From: Utricularia gibba
Lineage: Eukaryota; Streptophyta; Magnoliopsida; Lamiales; Lentibulariaceae
Assembly (NCBI GenBank): GCA_002189035.1
Contig: NEEC01000010.1
Span: 1,116,001-1,180,000, forward strand
DNA: 64,000 nucleotides
Direction: 5' to 3'
Part shown: positions 11,342-24,993 of the stretch, one piece after another
Numbering within the stretch: the stretch's first letter is position 1
Layout: every line of letters starts with the position of its first letter
Notes under the pieces: model-generated
Seen by the model: only the letters and a program-made list of their open reading frames with translations
Told to the model about the DNA's origin: nothing
Database searches by the model: none
Made by a program: the position numbers and the translations under genes

Positions 11342-14215
11342 TCCATATTCAAAATCTCGAGTGTTTTTTTTTTCCAGATGTAGGATTACAGTGGATTAGT
11401 GGGGTGCTTGGAGAATGATTAGCAGATGATCCTGGCAACCATTCGATCGATGGGTTGGTGTTCATTCTCCCGTGCTCCAGAAAATGCACGTGGCTGCATG
11501 ATCGAAAGTACATCAACTGCCATTTTTCGAGCACATTATCAGTAAAAGCAGCCGCCGGGAGCAACACAACCAGCGAAGCTGTGAGTGTGTGATGACCTGT
11601 GGAATGTGGAACAGTCAACACCAACTAAAACTTGTGTTTTTCTTTCTACGAACTGACATAATAAAAGTTTTCAATTAAGTTTGGGAGAATTAGAATAAAA
11701 AAATTATTTAATTCATTTGAATTTAAATAAATATAATATAAATCAATTATTTTTAAATCTTGAATTTATTTAAACTATAAATAAGATTAATATTAGATAC
11801 ATTTTTTAATATTTTTAACTTATGAAAATACTGTATTTTCTAATTAGGGGTTTTATTGCAAGTTATCAATGTTTTAATAATTTTACTAGTATTTATATTT
11901 TTATATCTAAAATTAGACAAAATAAATTGATAATTTCCTACATCTTAACAGCAAATATTTCCAACTTATCAAATCAATTTTTACAAGCAAATATTAAATG
12001 CAACACAAATTGGAGGGTATTGCGACTATAACAAAATCCATGAGTACCTTATAAAATATGGACGACTTCACCGTTGAGTCTGCGTGAAGGGAATTACATT
12101 TTCTCATTTAAGGGTCTTCTACTTTTTCCTTTTATACTTCCTAATGAACGAACCAACATATTTCCTTCCCAATAAATCAACTAAAGGAGGAGGTGATGGG
12201 TGCCCAAATGATTACGATTACAAAAAAAGATCTACATTTTTGGGAAACTCTTGCTCTACGTAAGAATGCGAGACTTTAATACTTTAAGAGTAATTGGTAT
12301 GAGTAGGAATATATCAGGTATTAAAATACATAATGGTAATCAATATAAATTTTTCTTGATACATTTTTTTCTCTTATTATAAATATGTCACCTCTTCTTA
12401 AATTTATTTTGATATTATGGATAAATTTATACCGATATAATGCATACATGTATTGTTACCAAGCACTGCTTAAAAGAAAACAAAAATACAGAAATTTAAT
12501 ATATTACTTGTGTCATAATTTTTTTTTTCAAAATATATGTTCCTTTTTTGGTTCATCAAAATATCTGTAATTTATTTTTTTTATTTTGAAAATACGTTAT
12601 TTTGAAATTAATATTTTGTACTTATTTTTTTTGTTGAAATGTATGCTATTGTATATTAAGATACATAATTAGTTTACTTGAAAATTATTGTTAATCAAAA
12701 AATTATTTTTACATATTAATTTTAGTAAAAAAGAAAAGAATAATAATTAAAAAAAACCTAAAATTATAATCTACACCATGAATTGGGATGAATAATAAAG
12801 ATTTGTCAATCTAAACCGGATCATATTTGTACTCACGGAGTATCAAAGAGCAAAAACTCGGATTATATTTTGAAAAGATAAAAGTTAGTGTGGCAAAATT
12901 GATTTAAACTCAAAACTCTTAATAAATCAAAATATTATCAAACCAAGTAGCAAACTAAGCTACTATAATACAACAATTATCAAGATATGAATGTTGTTTA
13001 CATATATGGTGTTGTTGTATACTGTTAACAATAAACTATGTAGACACAAAAAGATAGAATATAATTCATGTAATATATTTTTCAAAATAATAATTAAATC
13101 ATGAATATTCATTGAATCATTCAATTTAATTTTAATCATAAGTATTGTTGATTTTTCAGTATATGATCTAAAATGAGTCAAAATTTAATTAATCATGGTT
13201 TTTCATAATTATTTTTTAGTATTACAATTTATATGGGTATATTTTTTTTACATACATTTTCATTAATAGACAAACAAACATATATAAAATACATAATTTT
13301 AGTATTTGGTATCATTTTTAAATTTTTATGAATTAATATAAAAATAAATTACAACTGTTTTAAATTTATTTTCAGTTAAAATAATTCAATTTTCAAAGAA
13401 AAAACTACAGATATTTACTAATAATAAATCATGTAAAAAAAATACAAATATTTTAATAAGAATATAAGGTAATACAGGTATTTTTATAATAATAAAATAT
13501 TAACATGTAATTTGATAAAATAAATCTTTGACATAATCATTTGGATAAAAATGTCAGCAAAGGGATGTAATGATTGTTATTAAACATACTAAAAACAACT
13601 ACAAGAAACCTTTTTATAAGACATGATCACTTAGGTTTCAAAGTATGGAAACAAGATATTGTCTCAACCCATTTTATAAGACATGATCACTATGGATAAC
13701 CGATAGGCTTTGATCAAAGTAACCTGATGGGATTAATTATACTTATAACAACATATTGTTTCTCCTCACTTCCCAACACTATTACCTCAAAAACGATAAA
13801 GGTGCTATTCTTATTCCAAACTAACTACATGTCATGTGGGAATTATTGGAGTAATTTAGCAAACTCTTTTTCTTTTTTGTTTTTTGAGGAGGGTATTGAC
13901 CCATTATGACCCCCTTTTTTTGTTACGTTGATAGATATTTGTGTTATGTTCAAAAACAAAGATGTTACAATTTTTTATAAGGAAATTACTAAACATATGA
14001 CATCCAATCAGCAAATCTAGAAGTGATGTAACATAAGGTAGAAAAAGGGGGAGGGTCAGTGTGTTCTTTTTTCTTTTAATTATTTTTTTAGTTATTAATT
14101 TTTTTAACTTCAGACAAGATCACGTTTCCTCAACACTAATTTAACGAGTAAACAAATGTTTCAAATAAACACAATGACGTCACTGATTGTACAAAATATT
14201 CACCATCTCATCACA

Positions 14216-14437
14216 CTAATTATTCCATTCATTATTGGGTTCCAAGGCTGTAACAAAATCATTGTCCTTGGTCTCGACTTCTTCTTCATTCTCTATATTT
14301 TGTAGCATATCATCCAGGATGCATGGCTCAGGGTTCACATGCGCCGGAATAAAATACTGCAATAATGCACATGTTAGCATCATGTGGGTCTGCCTTTTCA
14401 GAGGAAGAAGCATGGTGACTAAAGGGCTCTTTTTCAT
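14216..14437 (-). mobile_element. PIF/Harbinger transposase C-terminal relic
   Basis: The minus strand reads a 73-residue fragment with PLKRQTHMMLTCALLQYFI followed by an acidic linker and ALEPNNEWNN. In PIF/Harbinger transposases (HARBI1 type) the C-terminus has the pattern PLKTQ..I..ACALLHNFI, then an acidic stretch and an EPSNEW motif, so order and spacing fit. The upstream catalytic region is not readable in any frame, so this is a dead fragment. No terminal inverted repeats were identified around it. Confidence 0.45.
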
Positions 14438-16137
14438 GACATTTCATGTTCTCTCAATAATTTTCTTACAAACTCTTGCCCGAGTCCATTAGTAGCCACG
14501 ACAAGTTTCGTCTTAAAATTCCAGATGACTTCGACAATATGTAATAATACGCATTCCAAGTGTGTGTTTTGGAACTAACACGAGGTGTTGCTCAAATATC
14601 TGAACGAGGGTACAACTTTTGCACCCAAGATTGCAAATCCATTTTTGTATTTCTAATAATCGGTAATAATTTATTTGAATATGGAAATCAAACATCTTTT
14701 TTCACTAGGAGTCCACCAAAAACATATATATATATTGCGTGCACAGAAAGCGTTTTTTGTTCCATAATAGGGTGGGAGCCAATCCAAACTGAACCCTGTC
14801 CAATGTAGGTTACAAAAAGGTTGATTGACAAAACCGAGACCATATTTTAAAATAAATAAATATCACACACTGAATTTTCAGCCACTAATAATTAAATTTA
14901 TAATAAAAAATATTGATTGAAAAATTATTTGTGGGATGGAGTTTGATGTTTTAAAATTATGTTATAAATCTCTCAATTTTTTTTAAACAATTTGTCTTTG
15001 AAATTATGAAATTATATATTTAACTCTTCATGTTATCAAAACTAATTAATTTTGATTCTAATACCATTATAACGGTGCATCATATGAGATGCAATATAAC
15101 CATCATCATTTTGAATTTTGAATCATATGAGACATGAATATAATATAACCATCATCATTTTGAATTATACAAGATACAAATACGATATAATCTTAATAGG
15201 AGTATCATTCGATTAATTGAACCTTAGACATGAATGTAAAAAGATCTAGTACGAAATTTTTTTGGGTTTGAAAACAAAGTTGAATATCTGAACTGATTCA
15301 TTTTTAAAAAATTTTGAAAACCGTTTGGATCTTTGTTGCATAGTTTTAACAATTTAAAAAGTCTTTTTTTGCAATTTTGAAACATAAGGATTAGATTGAT
15401 TGGAAGTGTTGCTCTTAGAATTTCTTATTATTTGTGCAATTTTGTCTTTAATATTATGGGCAATTGAGATTGTGAAAACCCGGTCTAGACACACGCTTTG
15501 GTGGATTCATGGAAAACCGACTTCCATAACAACGCTGCGACGCACTCTGGATGCTCATTTCTTGCAAGCTTCAGCTTCGGACATGGTGAGACTTGTAAGT
15601 GTTTGTGTTGTTATTGAAGCGTGCCAAAGTTTGGTGCCATACGACTAGTCACGGAGAGGAGAGGAGCATGTGGGATGCTTGGCTTCTTGCATCCTCTGTG
15701 AAGAAACTGCTTGGCTGGTCCGAATGCCTCCACGCCAAGACTGTGTCCTGGTCCACGCACTGGCTACCTCCAAAGATATGCGTAAATATCATTATTCCCG
15801 CGATATTGCGGGCGGGGCCCACTCCCCTTCCAACCAAAACTATATGTCATTTTTTAATTCTGCGTTTCTTGGAGGAATTTTAAACTTTCAAATTTTAAAT
15901 GAGTAACGTGAGCTGTAGTAGTTGTTGTGCTCGAGGTGTCCCATACGGCATGCAACTTGCTTCAAACTGTTGGTTCAAGTTCTTCAGTACAAAACAGGTA
16001 ACACACCTGCTACCCCTGTAGGCCTGGATTTGCATTGCCCCTACCTTTGGGATTATCATTTGTTTAAACTTAAATTTGCATTAGTTCAAGAAGGAGATGG
16101 GCATGTGAAACATTATATTATTCAATTTTAATGTGTT

Positions 16138-16310
16138 TTAAAAATACATTTATATTATAATATTAAATTGTATAATAATTTAATATATTAAACTTACAGT
16201 ATATATTTTATTTTGTTAAATATTATATTAAAATTTTATGTTATTTCATAAAACAGTTTTACAATCTAAAACTAATTATATTCTATATAATCTAAAACAC
16301 AACTTTTGAT
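16138..16310 (+). repeat. Copy A of an AT-rich dispersed repeat
   Basis: Contains a block beginning AAAAATACATTTATATTATA, a TTAAATTGTATAATAATTTA core, and later AACAGTTTTACAATCTAAAA. The same order of blocks recurs at 63345-63556 (same orientation) and, reverse-complemented, at 46750-46915, at roughly 85-90 percent identity over the first 50 bases by eye. Confidence 0.55.
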
Positions 16311-16656
16311 AATATCAATTAGGGTTTGCAAAAACATGTAAGCGGCTAACCGCGTTCACTTTATTGGGTAATGGCCACTGTAAGTATAGCATTAACAGCC
16401 TAATAATGCAGGAGGGAGAAGGTTAAGGACAAAAAGATTCCCTTAATAATGCTAATGACCATCCACCGAGTTGACTTACACACGCTTACCGTGAAATTGG
16501 TGGCCCTTGGAGCAAGAGACAAAAAATGAAATAAGAAATTGGGAAAAATCTGAGCAGAATCCTCTTGTCTTTATAAACCAAAGTTCAATCATGTTCTCAC
16601 TGAGTTTTTTTTTTTTTTTTGTTATTTTTTTTGTTTATGATTCCTTGAAAACTCCG

Positions 16657-17622
16657 ATGGCGGCGAGAGAGGGGGACGGTAAGGCGGCGAAACTCAGCAG
16701 GAAGCTGCAGCAGCTTCGCTCGGCAACCCACTCCTCTGCTGTGAGATAAATGGACCTTTTTTTTTACTAATGATGTTTATATACGGAATTCATTCAGTAT
16801 GATCGGAATGGAATGATTCGCAGGTCACCGAAGAGTCGGTACTGAGAGACGCTTCTGCATACATACGAGAGCTGAAGGAGAGAGTCGAGAAGCTCAAGGA
16901 AGATGTGGGGGTTCCCAGGGGTCGACCCGACAAGATCCACTGCCCCGGGTATGTTAACAAACGATTACCACTCTTCAATCCCCAATCTGGTTTACGAGAT
17001 TAGAGTTATCCATTTATTCAAGTAAAAATCCCTTTTCAAAAAGTGACATAATAGAAATTAACTGCTTGGATGAGAAGAGACAGAGAGAGAGAGAGTGAGG
17101 GGGTTGTCCGTTGCCTGAGGCAAATCTCATTGAAATCATTCAGCACTTCCTCTCTTCATGACCGTTCATTTCCTATGTTCTTGCCAAGCAACGATGCTTG
17201 CCACACACACACACCAGTTAATGGGAGTACCGTTTTTGGGATGGCGTTTCTGGTACACGTTTGCATTTACAGTTTGGTCATCTGTAGGTTGAAGTAAAAA
17301 CCCTAGAGAAAGGGCTGATGGTAAAAGCGTTCGCGGGGAGCTGCAACCCGGGGCTTCTGGTGGCCGTGCTCCAAGCTTTTGATGAGATGGGGCTGGAGGT
17401 TGTCGACGCCAGGGTCTCAACCACAAGCACTTTCCTCCTGGAAGCCATTGTTGCGGTAATAGCCTCGATAAGTCAACGCCCCGTTTCCCCTCTTTTGTAG
17501 TTTTTGAGTTCTAAATTTTGCGTACACAGTGCGAAGGTGGCTCGGGGCGCGCAGATGAAAAAGCCGTCGAACGCGCGATGGCGCAGGCGATATGGAAATG
17601 GAAGCAGCAGCAGCAGGAGTGA
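16657..17622 (+). CDS. Atypical HLH protein with ACT-like domain (At3g56220/At2g40435 type)
   Basis: Small transcription regulator of about 157 residues, matching the Arabidopsis At3g56220/At2g40435 family. Exons: 16657-16740, 16824-16952, 17288-17455, 17530-17622. The N-terminus (SRKLQQLRSATHSSAV, then SVLRDASAYIRELKERVEKL) is a helix-loop-helix lacking most of the basic DNA-contact region. It is followed by an ACT-like domain (VEVKTLEKGLMVKAFAG, NPGLLVAVLQAFDEMGLEVVDARVS) and a C-terminal helix ending WKWKQQQQE. Absence of a full basic region suggests it acts by dimerising with other bHLH proteins. The start is the first ATG before the homologous region. The exon 2 boundary is odd: the consensus donor GTATGT at 16949 is out of phase, and only GTTAAC at 16953 keeps the frame. 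A missing G in the CCCCGGG run would explain this. A CT-rich stretch lies in intron 2. Confidence 0.85.
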
Positions 17623-18690
17623 CTCATGATGATTATGTGCTGTGCATGCAACGAAATGCTGCTGCAAGGGAACTTTCAATAGCTCGCGAGTCTAAAGGCC
17701 ATATAAAAGTTAATAATCGCCTTCGTCGCTAATGCATTAATTCCATAAGAAGATAGTCTTATTTATCCATTCTCTCTTCTGCAGTATCTCCCAGAAAAAA
17801 AAAAAAAAAAAACTGAAAAAAGATTATCATGCGAAACACTCCTTTATCGGAGTTAATTTGAAAAATATATATTGTGTTTGACTGTGTTTAGAAATATACC
17901 CACCATATGTGTATTTTTTTATGATTAATGTGTACGATATAAATGGACACTGGATACCTTTCAACTTTATCGTCCGGTCTCTTTTTCTAAACTGGCAAAA
18001 AAGGAAATAAAAACGATGGGGTTTTACTAATTTAGAAGGAAAAAACAGGTATCTCTGGACGGGTAGTGGCCACATGCCTATACACTGTGACGCGGAGTAT
18101 GCAATGCAAAGATGTGGCTGAGAGCGCGATGCCGTGAATGTTGAACAGCGTCGGTCGGGCCACCCTGAGAGGCGCATGTTCGCTCCATTATGGAGGAAGC
18201 AGACACAGCAGAGGCGATGCGTCCTTCCATCGACAGTTTTGGATCGCCGGTTTTGTGATTACAACGATGATGCCTGTGCACGACCGACGGACACGAGAGA
18301 AATGGATGGGATGTGTTAGAATACTTAAAAACTGACACCCCACTGCCGCTGTGGGTCGCATGTCAGGCTTGTTTGAGAGGAAGTACTTCCGGGTTTCAAA
18401 TGTAAAAACTGAAATGAAGGATTTTAAATTTTTATGTGTAAATTTCATGTCAAACTTTTTCACAAATTTTGAGAGAAATGTACTAAAAATTGTTATTCAT
18501 ATTTTTTATGTAGTATTATCTTTTATTTCATAATATACTTGAATAAATTACATTTTAAGAATCATTTCTGATTTTGTCACATTCACAACTTTTACACCTC
18601 ACACCCTTGCAAAAGCAGGTACAAAACGTGTTTACACAAGTATCTTCAATTGATTTTTTTACTATTAAATATGTTGATTCAATGTAAGAT
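17623..18690. other. Intergenic, with an unexplained GC-balanced island
   Basis: The 3' UTR of the HLH gene is followed by AT-rich sequence. From about 18040 to 18340 the composition becomes markedly more balanced, with several overlapping open frames of 60-90 codons on both strands. None has a recognisable motif. It may be an exon relic of a lost gene or an unannotated transcript. Confidence 0.4.
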
Positions 18691-18699
18691 TTTTTCATT

Positions 18700-20630
18700 T
18701 ATCCTATTCAGGATTTGTGATTATAAAACTAAGGAATTGTGCTTGTAGCTTGTCATTAAGGAAGGTTGACTTTACATCCATTTAATTATCTTCAATTTTT
18801 TTAAGCTATGACTATCCTAGTGTCAAATCTCTCTACCACAGTAGTTGATTCTATACTCTTTAGAATAGCCCTTGCCTACTATCTTGCCTTGTATATACTT
18901 GAAGGATTCTATCTATATAAGTTTTGATATTGAGCATCCATTTTAGGTCTATAATATTTGCTACAGCCAATGAATGAACAAGGATCCCAATATCATGTTT
19001 ATGATCATTCTAAATTCTTCCTCCATGGCTTCTTTTCAATAAGTTTGGTAAAGCGTTTTTCCAACTGATTGAGGCTCAGATGTAGCAATGGACACATTTT
19101 CATGCTCATAAATATCAAAGAGTGACGTTATTCTATGTAGTGAGGATCCTAATGATTCTGGTTCAGCCTTTTCATAAATCTCTGGTGACTTCCTAAACTT
19201 GGAAGGACCCTTTTCACTTGATAATTCTGATTGGGAGAATCATCCTCATGTTGCATGGCTGGTATTGGATAGACATTTTCATCAATGTTACCATGTAAGG
19301 AAATCATCCGATGTGTAATATGTAGCTTTAGATGTTGAGCCTGATATATGTGATGTTGGTATGTTGCGATCCCAATCTCATAGGTCATTCTCATCAATCC
19401 ACCAGCTTCTATCAATGCTTAACCTTTTGAGTTGTTGATTCGGTAATCTTTTGTATCTTCTGAGTATCCGATGAAAGATTTTACAAGTGAATGGTTATCA
19501 TATTTTGATATGGTCTCAATTGGGACAAAGGTGTAAGCGATTCAACTAAACACTCTTAGATGATCTGCTTTGGGTGTTTTCCCATATTAGGCTTCATATG
19601 TTGTTTGTCTATTAAGGATACTTATGAATATTTTATTATGGATGTAAACAATAGGTGTCATAGTTTCACTCTAGAACTGCTGTGATAGTTTTTTTTTTTC
19701 TCCAATCAATAAACACTATATTATTACTCCATTTCTCTTTTCCACCATGCCATTGTATGAGACTGATGATTGAGTCTCATATCTTTTCAAGATATCATTG
19801 TTGATTGAAGTATGAGCATTGTGCATCTGGCCTTTAGAGGCAATAATGTTAAAAATATAAATTTTGTTTATAGTGTTTGTAAGGGGGGAATATTCCGTTA
19901 TCCTTCCTTTTACTCCCTTTGTCTCTACTTGTTTTATATTTCTTATCAGTAGCTATTGGTTACTTTGTTTCAAGTTTGCTGAGAGTCAGACAGTTAAAAC
20001 TCTTTAATAGTACCTCGCATTTAAGACATAAATAACTTAATAAAAGTGAGATTGGGATATTTAAATGTTCCACTCTAGAAATGAGATTTTTGGCTCAAAG
20101 CAAGGCAGCATCGTATGTGTAATCTTCTTTGTTACGGTAAACTCACTCTTTGTGACGCATAGCATTTATAGCTGTGTCACTACTTTCATAAAGCGATCAA
20201 CTTAGGTTTTGATGGTTTTAGAGAGCAACATTCACATGCTTTGATTCTCCATGTCACGATTGGCAATCCCCATTTCTTTGAAGTGAGCAACTTCTTCAAA
20301 CTTTGTTTTGAGTTTGTCTCAAATTTCTTTAGCAATTTCGCAGTTTAAAGTCCTTGTTGAATGGACATATCCCTTGTTGAATAAAGAATATTTTTTTCTG
20401 GTTTTCTCTAGTTTGGAAATCCTCTTATCTTTTAACTCCTTTCAAAGAGGTATTAACCAGAAGAACCTCAAGTTACACATAAGTGCTACCAGTTTTCCAT
20501 AGTTTCACGATCTGTCAATAAGCATCCATTTAAACAACTCATCTTTCACAATCCTCATCATTGAATAGCATCCATGTTAACCATGCTCCAAAATCACTTG
20601 ACAATAAGTAGTGGAATTTACTCTTGGATA
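18700..20630 (-). mobile_element. Degenerate Ty1-copia retrotransposon
   Basis: Reading the minus strand, gag-pol landmarks occur in the correct order despite many stops and frame breaks. The gag motif AKEI*DKL (usual Trp turned to stop) is near 20330. Integrase core remnants follow (RYETQSSVSYNGMVEKRNGV near 19740-19800, TTYEA*YGKTPKADHLRVF near 19560-19610, and a GYSEDTKDYRI-like tail near 19460). Reverse transcriptase pieces come last: YKAR.VGKGYSKEYRIN near 18860-18900 and MDVKSTFLND near 18750-18785. RNase H and both LTRs were not found, so the element is truncated as well as rotted. Family assignment to Ty1-copia rests on domain order (integrase before reverse transcriptase) and on these motifs. 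Confidence 0.85.
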
Positions 20631-22784
20631 TTGCTGTTATTTTGAGCATACACAAGGGCAAGGAACAGAATAAATAAAACCAAGTAAAGGCAATTGATGT
20701 GATTTTATTCATGAACAGAAAAGCTTATCTAAATGGATACAGCATTATAGCACTTAAATAATGTGCAACAGCTAATAACGAGAATTATGGCCAACTAAGA
20801 TTCCACGACGCACATGTAACGTAGAATATCAGGAACATGCTTTGTGTAGAAACATATATTCCGAAAACATATAAAGTGGCAAAAGAGTGGATCCTTGACT
20901 CCCATGCATATGATCACCTTGGTTGTTAGGAAAAGCAGCCGTTTTTCTGGACAAACATGACATCTTATTGGTTAAGAGTAATAGAATAATGTTTGATGAT
21001 CTAGAAGTTACTTTGAAACAGTTGTACTCACAGATTTGTTATAAACCAATAGATTGGAAAAGCTTTTTAAATAAAAGAAGTTCAGGGGAATGGTAAAGTG
21101 TTTTGGAGAAAAAGAGAGAAGGTATTCAAAGTAACTTGCTTCGAAGTATACATCAAAATACTATTTTTTTCCCTCTTTTGATTATCTTTAATCCTCATTT
21201 TACATGCAGTGTGATGTTTTTTCTTTAATCCCTTTTGAGGATCCTCTATGGTTTCAAAAGGGTTAGAACTATCACAAGTTTAACTTTATTGTTATTAATA
21301 ACCTTTTAAATTTTTAAAGATGAAATAGTTAGACATATCTAACTATAGACACAATATGTAATTATCTTATCTTATACAATTTTATAAATCATTTAATACA
21401 TTGATATTTTGATGACCTTTGATGGTGTAAATGTATAATTAGTCCATTAACTCCCATCAAATATTTGCCTTTCTGGTACTTGAATCTATTAATAGCTCAT
21501 AAATACAATTTTTCAAATAACTATAATTATGAGCATCCAAAATGCTTGAAGCGTTTGTTATTCATTCCATTTATGGTTTATTTATTCCACAGTGCAACTT
21601 ACTAGTTGATGATTCTTCCTTCTTGCATTCAAACAAAGTATACCGAACTGATTCCACACATTCATAGCCATGCCGAAGTTCTTCATTTCATCCATACATG
21701 CATTTTTGAAAAAAAAAGTATGCATTTCTTCTTTGATAGCCATGGCATGTCAAATCAGATTTTTTTTTCGTCTCTCACCTTCACTAAAGTATGAAAATAC
21801 ATCCTTTTTCTTTTTTATTTCTCTCATATCCCTTTATATGTCTTTTAGTTTAACTTGCTGAGAGAATATATATCTGATATTTCACCAATCTTCATGCATT
21901 TCTTTAACTGCCCATCTTTAATTGTTGTTCATTCTCATATGAATCTCTTTCTTCATCACAAGTCAACTTGTAATAGTGTTTGGTACTTAGCTCATTTTTT
22001 AAGAAAATTTACTAGTCTTTTTTAGAAATACCCCTTGTAGTTTCTTATGATCATTCAAAATTTTACCAAGAATTTAAATCAAAATATGTTTAAATGCACA
22101 TAATCAGATTCAAACAACAACAAGACTCTTAAGAGAAAAACTAATAAAGCACTCTCCCTAATGCTTGTGATAAAATATCTATATCTGCATAGCTTTTATT
22201 CCATTTTTTTAAAAATAGTCAAATATATACACTTTTTTAAATTTGAATTTTGATGTTGGGTTATATTTTGGATTCAATAATTCATACTCTTGAACCACTA
22301 ATTGGACTCGAATTCATGCATTTTTTACCATCTCAATTATTGACTTTGATTTCTCCCCGAAATGAATCACAAACTATTCTGAAAATATATTTTCCCCCTT
22401 AAAAATTAAAGTAGTGTAAAATATTTAGAATTATTGAAAGACAATGAGAAAAATTGTGTGAAAAATAGATAAAATTAATCCAAAATCATTAGAAAAAACT
22501 TTATTTGTTTTCATCCTAAAATCGTCAATCACTCTGTCGGCCGGTCCACTCTCACAAGGAATAAGAATGAATGTATATGCTTGGGAGCTCGTGGGAGAAT
22601 AATGTTATCTTTTAATATTATATTATGTTTGAATAATTAGGTCAGATTGGTCCAAATTATGAGTCATCAATTGGGGAAAGTGGAAACCCTAGTTCTTTGT
22701 CTTCATTACACGAGTCAATGCATGACACCTGGAAACATTATCTTAAAACACGTTTTCCCTTTGTCAACTCTAGTCGTTTCGCCG
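20631..22784. other. AT-rich intergenic spacer before the peroxidase gene
   Basis: No gene is recognisable. Short open frames around 21606-21861 are A/T-rich chance frames. The segment beyond 20630 could include the remains of the 5' LTR of the neighbouring copia element, but no terminal repeat was found to delimit it. The last few hundred bases are presumed peroxidase promoter. Confidence 0.5.
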
Positions 22785-22793
22785 CTATAAATA
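22785..22793 (+). promoter_or_regulatory. TATA box of the peroxidase gene
   Basis: CTATAAATA lies about 80 bases upstream of the peroxidase ATG, a normal distance for a plant TATA box plus a short leader. The flanking sequence is less AT-rich than the upstream spacer, so the match stands out. Confidence 0.7.
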
Positions 22794-22868
22794 TCTCAGA
22801 GCACTCTTCCTTCACTATCAACGAGCCATAAGCGAACACGTCCCCCAAACAGAAAGTTTCGTGCAGCA

Positions 22869-24142
<1,274 letters not shown>

Positions 24143-24993
24143 GATGAAGCCTAAGATACTTGAGCTACGATGTGCGTGTTGTTCTGTATGGTGATACCTT
24201 TCAAAATTATTGATAAGGCTTTTGGTTAAAAATTTTGGATTCAAGATATTATTTTAAGACTAATTGGATTTGTAATAATAACAGGGACACAATTAATGCC
24301 AATATTTTATAATGTGAATCATGAAAACAACTATCTATATTATTATTCCCACAAAACTCCAGTTAACATCCATCTTAATAATCTATAATATTATATTTTT
24401 TATTTTTTATTTATATTTGAACATATTATTTAAAAATTAATAAAATCCAAATCTTGTTATTGAAAACAACTATTCATATTTAAGTTTTTATATTCAAAAA
24501 AAATATATTAAATCATTTTAAGGATATGATATATTTACATTAAATTGATTTTATTTAATTTTTTTTAAAGATCCGATGGTAAATTTTAAAATTATTTCAT
24601 TTTTTTTTAATGATTAAATAAGAGATTAATTAAAAAATTATATTATTTAATTATTAACATTAAATTATATCATAATTCTATTATACATAATCTGAAAAAT
24701 AGATTCAAAATACAAAATAGACTCTAAGTTAAATTAAAAAAAAAATCTATTTGAACGCGATTGAACCGAACCGTTTTGAGTTAAGTTCACGGTTTTATGG
24801 CTACTCAAAGCACACTTTTTTTTTTTTTTTGAAGAATTTCACTTGCCTTGTTTGGGGGTTTCCTGGGTCCAAATGAAATCCGTTCGGCCCACTATGATGG
24901 CTCCGAATACATACGGACTCCGATTACAAATTGATCTCGGTTTTATGTTCGTTTCCTTATCCAAGGCTGGTTGGTATCTTCTCGTAATCGGCC
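24143..24993. other. Intergenic and EF-P leader
   Basis: Peroxidase 3' UTR, then AT-rich DNA. A weak partial match to the AT-rich dispersed repeat lies near 24610-24725. From about 24840 the composition becomes balanced and is probably the promoter and leader of the EF-P gene. No other coding region is seen. Confidence 0.5.

Larger units (their letters stand above)
11342..16656. other. AT-rich intergenic region with transposon relic and short tandem repeats
   Basis: The first 300 bases are presumably the SIEL 3' UTR. The rest is A/T-rich. A PIF/Harbinger-like relic lies at 14216-14437 and an AT-rich dispersed repeat at 16138-16310. A 20-bp block recurs 60 bp apart at 13612 and 13672, and a roughly 50-bp unit containing ATATAACCATCATCATTTTG is duplicated near 15066-15165. 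A stretch of more balanced base composition at 15390-15960 has no gene I can identify. The last 300 bases are likely promoter for the HLH gene. Confidence 0.5.

Noticed and set aside
12276-12480. Possible MITE with GGTA-containing ends
   Set aside because: Terminal similarity is limited to a few bases; no target duplication could be identified.
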